From assembly GCF_018492665.1 (NCBI RefSeq), contig NZ_JAFVME010000010.1, positions 1 to 64,000 of the forward strand: DNA of 64,000 nt. Direction: 5' to 3'. Positions 16,532 through 25,138 of the stretch are shown piece after piece; within the stretch, counting starts at the first letter, position 1, and each line of letters opens with the position of its first letter. The position numbers and the translations under genes were made by a program. Below the pieces are notes generated by a model. It had not been told where the DNA came from. It worked only from the letters and a program-made list of their open reading frames with translations, and did no database searches. The stretch comes from Pedobacter sp. B4-66 (GTDB taxonomy: Bacteria > Bacteroidota > Bacteroidia > Sphingobacteriales > Sphingobacteriaceae).

Positions 16532-17500
16532 TTAATAATCTTTAATCGGCGCTTTGCTGTAATAAGCTTCTATCTCTTCTTTAGATGGTGGCGTTACAGG
16601 TCTAACTAGCCTCATCCCAACAAAAGGAGCTTCAGGGAACCACCAATTACTTTTCGGAATCTGAGGGTCCAACTGTTTCCAGCTTGGGTCTGATGCTAAT
16701 CTAGATGCTGAACGTGCATCTTTCGCTTCATCATTATATGCGCCACCTCTTACTGCATTTGGATATAATTTCTCCGGAACAGCAACAGGATCATTTGCTT
16801 TTTCTCCTTTTACAGAAGCATAGAAATCAGGAATATATTGGTCATAAGTCCATTCTGCTACGTTTCCATACATATCGTATAATCCCCATGCATTTGGTTT
16901 TTTCTGACCAACAACATGTGTTTTACCATCACTATTACCATTAAACCAAGCATAATCACCTAGTTTAGAGCCGTCGTTACCAAAAGAATATTCTGTAACA
17001 GATCCTGCACGACAAGCGTATTCCCATTCTGCTTCAGTAGGAAGTCTGTAAAAAACTCCAGTTCTGGCATAAAGCCATTTACAATACTGAATAGCGTTGT
17101 AATGAGTCATTGCAAGAGCAGGTTGCCCTTCTTTACCCATTCCAAAAGTCATATCCAAATATGGCTTAGTAGGTCTTGTTATTGCATCAACATTTTTTGG
17201 AATTGGAGCAGTACTATGCGCTGCTTCATAATCTTTATATAAAAATGGCTCATAATTATCCCAGATCACTTCGTAAGTACTCATCCAAAAAGGAGCAACC
17301 TTTACTTTATGAACCGGCTGTTCGTCTGCATTGCCTTTTTTACTTCCCATCATAAATTCACCGCCGGGAATGGCAACCATGTCGAAAGACAACTTCGTCC
17401 CTTCCAGTTGTTGTTTATAAGATGCGGGCTTCTCCTGTGCTAAGGTAGTTTGAACTGCAAGGAATGCTAAAGGTACTAACAATGATAATTTCACTTTCAT
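16532..17500 (-). CDS. Exported SUMF1/formylglycine-type domain protein
   Basis: A 322-residue exported protein with a signal peptide (about 1-21, TTLAQ) and a full SUMF1-type fold: MVAIPGGEFMMGS, QPVHKVKVAPFWMS..EV, RLPTEAEWEYACRAG, YDMYGNVAEWT and MRLVRP. In true formylglycine-generating enzymes the C-terminal RGGS region carries the catalytic copper-binding cysteines; here it reads RGGAYNDEAKDARSASR with no cysteine, so sulfatase activation is unlikely. No sulfatase gene is nearby. It is the first gene of the four-gene reverse operon. Confidence 0.85.
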   Translation of the reverse strand: MKVKLSLLVPLAFLAVQTTLAQEKPASYKQQLEGTKLSFDMVAIPGGEFMMGSKKGNADEQPVHKVKVAPFWMSTYEVIWDNYEPFLYKDYEAAHSTAPIPKNVDAITRPTKPYLDMTFGMGKEGQPALAMTHYNAIQYCKWLYARTGVFYRLPTEAEWEYACRAGSVTEYSFGNDGSKLGDYAWFNGNSDGKTHVVGQKKPNAWGLYDMYGNVAEWTYDQYIPDFYASVKGEKANDPVAVPEKLYPNAVRGGAYNDEAKDARSASRLASDPSWKQLDPQIPKSNWWFPEAPFVGMRLVRPVTPPSKEEIEAYYSKAPIKDY

Positions 17501-17652
17501 TTATAAAATTTTGATACAACAAATATTTTAACCTAACCTATTGATTCTCTAAAATAGAGTCAATAATTGATAAACCAAAATCTGCGCCCATATAATTTCA
17601 TAAAATGTGTAAATTAAACACTAAGCCAACCTCAAAAAAATACCATCATAAC

Positions 17653-17691
17653 AAAAAAAACGGCTGTTAGATGATCATCTAACAGCCGTTT
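17653..17691 (-). terminator. Intrinsic terminator of clpC
   Basis: A perfect 34-base palindrome (17658-17691) with the arm AAACGGCTGTTAGATGA. Read on the reverse strand it ends in a run of eight T (17660-17653), a classical rho-independent terminator 20 bases after the clpC stop codon. Confidence 0.9.
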
Positions 17692-17710
17692 CGTATTAAC
17701 CGGAGGTATT

Positions 17711-20251
17711 TTATTCTACACTTCCTTCTTCTTTTTTCTTTTTCTTACCCGGACTTCTATTTTCAACAACAATTACGTCTCCTTCTTTGTCGTAATCAAT
17801 TTCTAAAATATCTCCGTCATGAATCTCACCTTTAAGAATTTCTTCAGCAATCGGATCTTCAAGGTATTTTTGTATTGCACGTTTCAATGGTCTTGCACCA
17901 AAGGCCGAATCAAAACCTTTCTCAGCTATAAAATCTTTCGCTCTCTCAGTCAATTTAACTTCATACCCTAAGTTATGAACACGACCAAATAATGATTTCA
18001 ATTCTATATCAATGATTTTGAAGATCTCTTCTTTACCTAATGAGTTGAAAACAACCACATCATCAACACGGTTAAGGAACTCAGGAGCAAAAGCACGTTT
18101 TAAAGCGCTTTCAATAACGCCTCTTGAGTGCGCATCAACCTGATTAACTTTAGCTGAAGTAGAGAAACCCACACCTTGTCCGAAATCTTTTAACTGGCGT
18201 GCGCCAATGTTAGAAGTCATGATGATAATCGTATTTCTAAAATCCACTTTACGACCTAAACTATCAGTTAACTGTCCTTCGTCAAGCACCTGCAATAGGA
18301 TATTGAATACATCAGGGTGAGCTTTTTCAATCTCATCCAAAAGAATTACTGCATAAGGTTTACGTCTAACTTTTTCAGTTAACTGACCACCTTCTTCATA
18401 ACCTACGTATCCTGGAGGCGCTCCCACTAAACGTGATACCGCAAATTTCTCCATGTACTCACTCATGTCAATTTGAATTAGTGAATCATCACTGTCAAAC
18501 ATAAAACGAGCAAGCTCTTTAGCCAATTCAGTTTTACCAACACCTGTTGGGCCTAAGAAAATAAATGAACCAATTGGTTTTTTAGGATCTTTTAAGCCGG
18601 CTCTGGTACGTTGAATAGCTTTTGTAAGTTTTTTAATGGCATCATCCTGACCAATAATTTTCTGTCCAACAGTCTCGTACATATTCAATAGCTTAACGCT
18701 ATCAGTTTGTCCGACACGTTGTAAAGGAATACCAGTCATCATTGAAACAACCTCAGCTACGTTATCTTCTGTAACAGTATAACGTTTAGTTTTTGTTTCA
18801 TTTTCCCATTCAGCCTTAGCACGCTCAAGCTCTTCCAAAAGATTCTTTTCAGTATCCCTTAATTTAGCTGCCTCTTCGTATTTCTGACTTTTTACAACTT
18901 TATTCTTTTCAAGTTTGATCTCTTCAATCTTGTTTTCAATGTCAATGATGTTTTCCGGAACATGAATATTGGTTAAGTGAACTCTAGAACCAGCTTCATC
19001 TAAAGCGTCAATAGCTTTATCCGGTAAAAACCTATCAGTAATGTATCTTGATGTTAAAGCCACACAAGCATGAATTGCTTCATCGGTGTAAGTAACACCA
19101 TGGTGATCTTCGTATTTTTCTTTGATACGGTTTAATATCTCGATAGTTTCATCTGGTGTAGCAGGCTCAATCATTACCTTTTGGAAACGACGATCCAATG
19201 CTCCATCTTTTTCGATATACTGACGGTATTCATCAAGTGTTGTAGCACCAATACATTGAATTTCACCCCTTGCCAAAGCCGGTTTGAACATGTTAGATGC
19301 ATCTAATGAACCAGAAGCACCACCTGCACCTACAATTGTATGAATCTCATCAATAAATAGGATTACATCAGTTGATTTTTCAAGCTCATTCATCACAGCT
19401 TTCATACGCTCTTCAAACTGACCACGGTATTTCGTACCTGCAACTAATGATGCAAGATCTAAAGTAACCACGCGTTTGTTAAAAAGAACTCTTGAAACTT
19501 TGCGTTGTACAATCCTTAAAGCCAAACCTTCAGCTATTGCAGATTTACCAACACCAGGCTCTCCAATTAAAATTGGGTTGTTCTTTTTACGACGAGATAA
19601 AATCTGAGACACACGCTCAATTTCTTTTTCACGACCAACAATCGGATCTAGTCTACCTTCCTCAGCTGCTTTCGTTAAATCTCTACCAAAATTATCTAAA
19701 ACCGGAGTTTTAGATTTTATGTCTGAAACTTTTTTAGGGCTACTAAAGCTTTCTTCTTCACGATAATCTTCATCACCACCTGTCGATGCACTATTTTGAG
19801 TCTCGTCTTTGAATCCGTTTTTATTCACTTCAACCTCCTGCTTAAAGATTTCGTAATTTACGTTGTATTGTAATAAAATCTGAGACGCAATATTATCATC
19901 ATCACGAAGGATGGACAACAATAAATGCTCTGTTCCTATCAAATCGCTTTTAAAGATTTTAGCTTCAAGATATGTTATCTTTAAAACCTTTTCAGCCTGC
20001 TTGGTTAAAGGAATATTACCCAGATTTACTGTTACACTCGAGGTACCTCTTACAGAATCCTCTATTGAACGGCGAAGTTTTGAAGTATCAACTCCTAATG
20101 ATTTCAATATCTTAATGGCCATACCATCGCCTTCGCGAATAAGGCCTAACAAAAGATGTTCTGCGCCTATGTAATCGTGACCTAATCTCAGGGCTTCTTC
20201 CCTGCTAAAAGAAATCACGTCTTTTACTTGTGGAGAAAATTTAGCTTCCAT
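17711..20251 (-). CDS. clpC: ATP-dependent Clp protease ATPase subunit ClpC
   Basis: Hsp100 unfoldase that feeds proteins to ClpP in the cytoplasm. The 846-residue protein has the double Clp-N repeat (about 1-150), AAA-1 with Walker A GEPGVGKSA and Walker B VILFIDEIHT, a UVR-like coiled middle domain (about 415-470), AAA-2 with GPTGVGKTE and VILLDEIEKAH, and a C-terminal domain with the tip VGFSTS region. A basic tail (PGKKKKKEEGSVE) follows. Length and order match ClpC rather than ClpB, which has a longer middle domain. The gene is single, with a strong terminator, and is divergent from ettA. Confidence 0.95.
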   Translation of the reverse strand: MEAKFSPQVKDVISFSREEALRLGHDYIGAEHLLLGLIREGDGMAIKILKSLGVDTSKLRRSIEDSVRGTSSVTVNLGNIPLTKQAEKVLKITYLEAKIFKSDLIGTEHLLLSILRDDDNIASQILLQYNVNYEIFKQEVEVNKNGFKDETQNSASTGGDEDYREEESFSSPKKVSDIKSKTPVLDNFGRDLTKAAEEGRLDPIVGREKEIERVSQILSRRKKNNPILIGEPGVGKSAIAEGLALRIVQRKVSRVLFNKRVVTLDLASLVAGTKYRGQFEERMKAVMNELEKSTDVILFIDEIHTIVGAGGASGSLDASNMFKPALARGEIQCIGATTLDEYRQYIEKDGALDRRFQKVMIEPATPDETIEILNRIKEKYEDHHGVTYTDEAIHACVALTSRYITDRFLPDKAIDALDEAGSRVHLTNIHVPENIIDIENKIEEIKLEKNKVVKSQKYEEAAKLRDTEKNLLEELERAKAEWENETKTKRYTVTEDNVAEVVSMMTGIPLQRVGQTDSVKLLNMYETVGQKIIGQDDAIKKLTKAIQRTRAGLKDPKKPIGSFIFLGPTGVGKTELAKELARFMFDSDDSLIQIDMSEYMEKFAVSRLVGAPPGYVGYEEGGQLTEKVRRKPYAVILLDEIEKAHPDVFNILLQVLDEGQLTDSLGRKVDFRNTIIIMTSNIGARQLKDFGQGVGFSTSAKVNQVDAHSRGVIESALKRAFAPEFLNRVDDVVVFNSLGKEEIFKIIDIELKSLFGRVHNLGYEVKLTERAKDFIAEKGFDSAFGARPLKRAIQKYLEDPIAEEILKGEIHDGDILEIDYDKEGDVIVVENRSPGKKKKKEEGSVE

Positions 20252-20438
20252 ATATACCTTTCTAAAATCCGGAATGCTCTAAACTATAAAAATTGTCTTA
20301 ATAAAAAGCATCCCTGATTTTTTTATTTTATCAACAATTACGCCATTGACTATTAATTAGATGTTACGACTGCCGTTATTTCATAAATCTTACTAATCTT
20401 TGACTAATTTACTGATATTTGCAAGTTAAGAAGCAATT

Positions 20439-22118
20439 ATGTCAGAAGAAAAAATAATATTTTCAATGGCGGGGGTAAATAAGATTTACCCTCCCCAGAA
20501 GCAAGTTTTAAAAAACATATACCTTTCCTTCTTCTATGGTGCCAAAATCGGCGTTATTGGTTTAAATGGATCAGGGAAATCATCGGTTTTAAAAATCATT
20601 GCCGGTATCGACAAAGCCTTTCAAGGTGAGGTTGTTTTCTCTCCAGGCTACACTGTAGGTTATCTGGCACAGGAGCCTGAACTAGATGAAAATAAAACAG
20701 TTAGAGAAGTTGTTGAAGAAGGTGTAGCTGAAATTACCGCTATCCTTAAAGAATACGAATCTATTAATGAACAGTTTGGCCTGCCAGAGATCTATGAAGA
20801 TGCTGATGCCATGGATAAACTGATGACTAAACAAGGTGAACTTCAGGATAAAATCGATGCTGTTAATGCCTGGGAGCTAGATAACAAGCTAGAGCGTGCA
20901 ATGGACGCCCTTCGTTGTCCAGACCCTGATGCAAAAATATCAGTATTATCAGGTGGTGAGAGAAGACGTGTGGCCATGTGCCGTTTACTACTTCAGGAGC
21001 CGGATGTTTTATTACTTGATGAGCCTACCAACCACCTTGATGCCGAGAGTATTGACTGGTTAGAGCAGTTCTTAAAAGAATATAAGGGTACTGTAATTGC
21101 AGTTACTCACGATAGGTATTTCCTTGATAATGTTGCAGGCTGGATTCTTGAACTAGACAGAGGCGAAGGTATTCCATGGAAAGGTAATTACTCATCATGG
21201 TTAGATCAGAAAGCTAAGCGTTTGGCTCAGGAAGAAAAAACTGAAAGCAAACGTCAGAAAACACTTGAAAGAGAGCTTGAATGGGTACGTATGGCACCAA
21301 AAGCGCGTCATGCTAAATCTAAAGCGCGTCTATCAAACTATGACAAGCTGGCATCCGAGGATTCAAGAGAGCGAGAAGACAAGTTGGAATTATTTATCCC
21401 GGCAGGTCCAAGGTTGGGAAATGTAGTCATCGAAGCAAACAATGTTACCAAAGCTTATGGCGACAAATTGTTATTCGAAAACTTAAGCTTCTCTTTACCT
21501 CCAGCAGGTATAGTAGGTATTATTGGCCCCAATGGAGCAGGTAAAACCACATTATTCCGCTTAATTACGCAGCAAGAAACTCCTGACACAGGAACATTCC
21601 GTGTTGGTGATACGGTTTCTCTTGGTTATGTTGATCAAATGCACAATGACCTTGATCCAACCAAAACGGTTTATGAAAATATTACTGATGGTTTAGACAA
21701 TATTCAATTGGGTAACAAAGCGGTAAATGGCCGTGCATATGTTTCTAAGTTTAACTTTAATGGTGGCGATCAGCAGAAAAAAGTTGGTATTTTATCTGGT
21801 GGGGAACGTAACCGTGTACACCTGGCCATTACTTTAAAGAAAGGCGCCAACGTATTGCTACTGGATGAGCCAACCAATGATATCGACGTAAATACTTTAC
21901 GTGCACTAGAGGAAGCCTTAGAAAACTTTGGCGGCTGTGCTGTTGTAATTAGTCACGATCGTTGGTTCTTAGACCGTATCTGTACTCACATTTTGGCTTT
22001 CGAAGGAAACTCGCAAGTTTACTTCTTTGAAGGTAATTACAGCGATTACGAAGAAAACCGTAAAAAACGTCTTGGCGATGTAACACCTCATCGCATCAAG
22101 TATAAAAAATTAGTATAA
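20439..22118 (+). CDS. ettA: ABC-F ATPase EttA, energy-dependent translational throttle
   Basis: EttA is a soluble ABC-F protein that binds the ribosomal E site and gates the first elongation step according to the ATP/ADP ratio. The 559-residue protein has two nucleotide-binding domains: Walker A GLNGSGKSS and GPNGAGKTT, signatures LSGGERRR and LSGGERNR, and Walker B LLLDEPTNHLD and LLLDEPTNDID. The characteristic arm and linker (EEKTESKRQKTLEREL..RMAPKARHAKSKARL) lie between them. There are no membrane segments. Length matches E. coli EttA (555). It is monocistronic and ends in a bidirectional terminator. Confidence 0.95.
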   Translation: MSEEKIIFSMAGVNKIYPPQKQVLKNIYLSFFYGAKIGVIGLNGSGKSSVLKIIAGIDKAFQGEVVFSPGYTVGYLAQEPELDENKTVREVVEEGVAEITAILKEYESINEQFGLPEIYEDADAMDKLMTKQGELQDKIDAVNAWELDNKLERAMDALRCPDPDAKISVLSGGERRRVAMCRLLLQEPDVLLLDEPTNHLDAESIDWLEQFLKEYKGTVIAVTHDRYFLDNVAGWILELDRGEGIPWKGNYSSWLDQKAKRLAQEEKTESKRQKTLERELEWVRMAPKARHAKSKARLSNYDKLASEDSREREDKLELFIPAGPRLGNVVIEANNVTKAYGDKLLFENLSFSLPPAGIVGIIGPNGAGKTTLFRLITQQETPDTGTFRVGDTVSLGYVDQMHNDLDPTKTVYENITDGLDNIQLGNKAVNGRAYVSKFNFNGGDQQKKVGILSGGERNRVHLAITLKKGANVLLLDEPTNDIDVNTLRALEEALENFGGCAVVISHDRWFLDRICTHILAFEGNSQVYFFEGNYSDYEENRKKRLGDVTPHRIKYKKLV

Positions 22119-22124
22119 TACTCA

Positions 22125-22165
22125 GTAAACAAAACAGGCCGGTAATACCGGCCTGTTTTGTTTAC
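22125..22165. terminator. Bidirectional terminator between ettA and an isomerase gene
   Basis: A 19-bp perfect inverted repeat (22125-22143 and 22147-22165) with an AAT loop and the GC core CAGGCCGGT, flanked by TTTTG-rich arms so that either strand carries a U-rich tail. It lies seven bases after ettA, and its right end covers the stop codon (22162-22164) of the convergent gene. Confidence 0.9.
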
Positions 22166-23082
22166 TTATATTGCTTTTGTATTCTTAACAACAGCTCTTT
22201 TGTTTTTTTGATTCCTGCATCTTCCGACAAGCCATCACCTTCATATTCAATCCCCACAATGCCTGTCCATTTTGCAGCACTTATAATTTTGAACATACGA
22301 TCATAGTCAATATCCTTTTCATCACCTTTATCATTGAAATTGAAAGTTTTAGCACTAATTCCTTTTGCAAACGGAACCAGATCTGTTACTCCCTGATACA
22401 TATCATACACCCTATCCGCACTTACTTTAAAGTTACCAAAATCAGGTAACGTACCACAAAAAGGGCTGTTAACCTGTTTCATTACATCCGACAACCATTT
22501 TCCATCAGAAGAATAGCCACCATGATTTTCTACAATAATGTTGATTTTATGTTGTTTACCATATTCAGTTAGCTTACCTAAACCATCAACAACTGCAGTT
22601 TTCACATCCTGCTCAGACCCATTACCGGCAGCATTTACACGGATCGTTTTACAGCCCAATGTTTTGGCCGCATCAACCCATTTATAATGATTTTCAACAG
22701 CTTTTAAGCGCGCTTTCTCATCCAGGTTACCTAGTTCGCCCTCCCCATCAATCATGATCAGGTGGTTTTGAATCCCCTCGCCTTGAGTTATACTTTTTAA
22801 CTCCTTAAGATAAGCAGGATCAGTCTCTTTTTTATTAAAAAACGGACTTACGTATTCAACTATATCAATACCAAAATCTCTTTTGGCTTTTACAGGAAAC
22901 TCAAGGTTTGTTAGCTTACCTCCAAACAATGATTTATGCAAGGACCATTGTGCCAGAGATATACTAAAAAACTCCTTTTTAGGAATTGCCAACGCGTCAA
23001 ACGGAATTAGAGATGAGAGTCCGGCAGCGGCAGACAACATTCCTAAATCTTTAAGAAAACTTCTACGGTCTTTAGTGTTCAT
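22162..23082 (-). CDS. Exported sugar phosphate isomerase/epimerase-like TIM barrel
   Basis: A 306-residue protein starting at the ATG at 23082, which gives a twin-arginine leader (KDRRSFLKDLGMLSAAAGLSSL). The frame is open to 23235, but those extra 51 residues are cysteine-rich and unlike any leader, so the inner start is preferred. The xylose-isomerase-like barrel shows candidate metal-binding acids in VENHGGYSSD, LPDFGNF and GIEYEGDG. It is a second, only distantly similar exported isomerase in this window. Single gene; substrate unknown. Confidence 0.82.
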   Translation of the reverse strand: MNTKDRRSFLKDLGMLSAAAGLSSLIPFDALAIPKKEFFSISLAQWSLHKSLFGGKLTNLEFPVKAKRDFGIDIVEYVSPFFNKKETDPAYLKELKSITQGEGIQNHLIMIDGEGELGNLDEKARLKAVENHYKWVDAAKTLGCKTIRVNAAGNGSEQDVKTAVVDGLGKLTEYGKQHKINIIVENHGGYSSDGKWLSDVMKQVNSPFCGTLPDFGNFKVSADRVYDMYQGVTDLVPFAKGISAKTFNFNDKGDEKDIDYDRMFKIISAAKWTGIVGIEYEGDGLSEDAGIKKTKELLLRIQKQYK

Positions 23083-23284
23083 ATGTTTTTTATGAGGGGT
23101 AAATATTAGGTTCAATGCTTCTAAAATAGGAATAATTTCTTCATATACTAATATAGAAATAGGATTCTTTCTTCCTCCACACGACAAAAAACACCCCACA
23201 ACACACTGACAATGAATGAAATGAATAAGATACAAACAAAAAATCTCCCCGTATATTAGGTTTAATAGTAGCCATAGGGGGTAA

Positions 23285-23866
23285 ATGAATAACTATACTA
23301 AGCTTTCAGATAATGAGCTCATAAATTTATTGAGAGGCTCAGACCATGTCGCGTTTACTGAAATTTACAGTAGATATTACTATTTATTGTTTACCCACGC
23401 CTATAAAAAACTTAGAGATGAAGATGAGGCAAAAGATCTGATTCAGGAATTATTTACCTCGCTTTGGCACAAACGTGAAAATGCGATAACAACATATAAT
23501 CTTGCGGGCTACCTTTACACTGCAGTCAGAAACCGAACGCTTGATTTCTTTTCACATCAGGAAGTTACCTCTAAATACATTACCTCCTTAACCGATTATA
23601 TAAATGGCGGGCACATTGCAAATACCGACTATTTAATTAGAGAGAAAGAATTTCAGGCTTATATTGATAAGGAAATAGAAGCACTCCCTCCTATGATGAA
23701 GCAAATATTTAAACTAAGTAAGGTAGATCATCTTACACACACTGAGATTGCAGAAAAACTGGGAACCAATGAAAACAACGTATCCAAACAACTTACCACC
23801 GCAGTAAAGATATTAAAGAATAAGCTTGGCTTAGCCTTTTACATTTACCTCTTCCTTAACTCTTAA
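23285..23866 (+). CDS. ECF-type RNA polymerase sigma factor
   Basis: A 193-residue extracytoplasmic-function sigma factor. Region 2 (about 20-85) includes the DEDEAKDLIQELFTSLW pattern that binds RNA polymerase and the -10 element. Region 4 (about 130-180) has LPPMMKQIFKLSKVDHLTHTEIAEKLGTNENNV with the -35-binding helix. It is followed by a FecR anti-sigma gene and SusC/SusD, the standard Bacteroidota arrangement in which the outer-membrane receptor signals through FecR to the sigma factor. Confidence 0.92.
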   Translation: MNNYTKLSDNELINLLRGSDHVAFTEIYSRYYYLLFTHAYKKLRDEDEAKDLIQELFTSLWHKRENAITTYNLAGYLYTAVRNRTLDFFSHQEVTSKYITSLTDYINGGHIANTDYLIREKEFQAYIDKEIEALPPMMKQIFKLSKVDHLTHTEIAEKLGTNENNVSKQLTTAVKILKNKLGLAFYIYLFLNS

Positions 23867-23948
23867 ACAGACCGTTTATTTTTTTTACAATTCTTACTCT
23901 TATTTCAAAGAGATAGCCGTCTTGTTATTAAATCGCCCTACAATATCT

Positions 23949-25034
23949 ATGATGACGAGTAATAACGAGACTAAAGATTTACTAATAAAATATCTGAAAG
24001 GAGAATGTAATCCGACTGAACAAGCTTTAATCGAAAGCTGGTACTTACAATTTAATGAACATGAAATAGCCTTATCAGTAAAAAGGATTGAGGATATTAA
24101 ACATGAAATTTCTAAAGAACTTCCAGATCCTAAAATCAGGAAAATTAATTGGCTATACAAAATTTCTGCTGCAGTTGCCGCTGTAATGATACTGGTTGGT
24201 ATTGCAACATTATTTCTTACAAAAGGAGATAAACTACCACAAGGCTATGCAAATGATATTAACCCAGGCACCAACAGAGCAACACTAACTTTAACCGATG
24301 GCACAACTATAGTACTAAGCAATGCCAAAACCGGCGTTGTTGTTACGGCCAATGAACTAACATACAATGATGGTAGCCAAATAAAAAATTTAAATGCCAA
24401 CAATAAAGACTTACAAACTGCAGCTACTCCATGCGGAGGGCAATATCAAATAACATTGCCGGATGGCACCAAAGTATGGCTAAACGCCGCTTCTACGTTA
24501 AAATTCCCCCAAACATTTTCCGGATTAGTTAATAGAAAAGTTGAGTTAAGCGGCGAAGCCTACTTTGAGGTAACAAAAGATAATGGGCATCCATTTGTAG
24601 TAGAGAGTAATAAACAGACAGTAAAAGTATTAGGAACTCAGTTCAATATAAACAGCTATTCTGATGAGCCTAATATAAAAACAACCCTAATAGAAGGAAG
24701 TGTTAATGTAAACAACAATACGACACTAAAACCCGATCAACAGTCTATTAATTCAGGAGGAACCATTATTGTCAAAGAAGTGGATACCGACTCAGCTATT
24801 GCATGGAAAAACGGGGAATTTGCTTTTAGCAATGAACCTTTAAAATCAATTATGAAGAAAATAGCCCGCTGGTATGACGTTGAAGTAATATATCAAAACG
24901 ACGAAATAGGCAAAAAATCTTTTGGGGGAAGTATTTCCCGGTTTAAAAAGGTGAGCCAAATACTCTGTATGCTAGAATTAACAGGTAAAGTGAAATTTAA
25001 AATCGAAGGAAGGAGGATCACAGTAATGGAGTAA
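23949..25034 (+). CDS. FecR-family anti-sigma factor
   Basis: Partner of the ECF sigma factor. The start at 23949 (MMTSNNETKDLLI) was chosen because it gives the usual short cytoplasmic head; an in-frame ATG also exists at 23922. The N-terminal domain (about 1-70) would bind the sigma factor. One membrane segment follows at about 73-92 (ISAAVAAVMILVGIATLFL). The periplasmic FecR domain has LPDGTKVWLNAASTLKFP, GEAYFEVTKD and GTQFNINSY; the C-terminal DUF4974-like piece includes SIMKKIARWYDVEV. It senses the SusC-type receptor encoded next. Confidence 0.9.
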   Translation: MMTSNNETKDLLIKYLKGECNPTEQALIESWYLQFNEHEIALSVKRIEDIKHEISKELPDPKIRKINWLYKISAAVAAVMILVGIATLFLTKGDKLPQGYANDINPGTNRATLTLTDGTTIVLSNAKTGVVVTANELTYNDGSQIKNLNANNKDLQTAATPCGGQYQITLPDGTKVWLNAASTLKFPQTFSGLVNRKVELSGEAYFEVTKDNGHPFVVESNKQTVKVLGTQFNINSYSDEPNIKTTLIEGSVNVNNNTTLKPDQQSINSGGTIIVKEVDTDSAIAWKNGEFAFSNEPLKSIMKKIARWYDVEVIYQNDEIGKKSFGGSISRFKKVSQILCMLELTGKVKFKIEGRRITVME

Positions 25035-25061
25035 AAAAACTCCAGGAGGCGGAATAAAAAA

Positions 25062-25087
25062 GGCCAGGAGTGTCGAGACAACTGGCC
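25062..25087 (+). promoter_or_regulatory. Hairpin between anti-sigma and susC genes
   Basis: GGCCAG at 25062-25067 pairs with CTGGCC at 25082-25087, and inside it TGTC pairs with GACA. It lies 28 bases after the fecR stop and 51 bases before the susC start. There is no T-run, so it may be an mRNA processing or attenuation site that sets different receptor and regulator levels. Function inferred. Confidence 0.45.
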
Positions 25088-25138
25088 AAAAGCTTTTCCG
25101 TAAATAATTGTACACTATCAACTTAACAAGCTAAACAA

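Noticed and set aside
16532..17500. Formylglycine-generating enzyme activating sulfatases
   Set aside because: The catalytic cysteines are missing and no sulfatase gene is in the window.
23083..23235. 51-residue N-terminal extension of the exported isomerase
   Set aside because: It is cysteine-rich and unlike a leader; the inner ATG at 23082 gives a proper twin-arginine signal.
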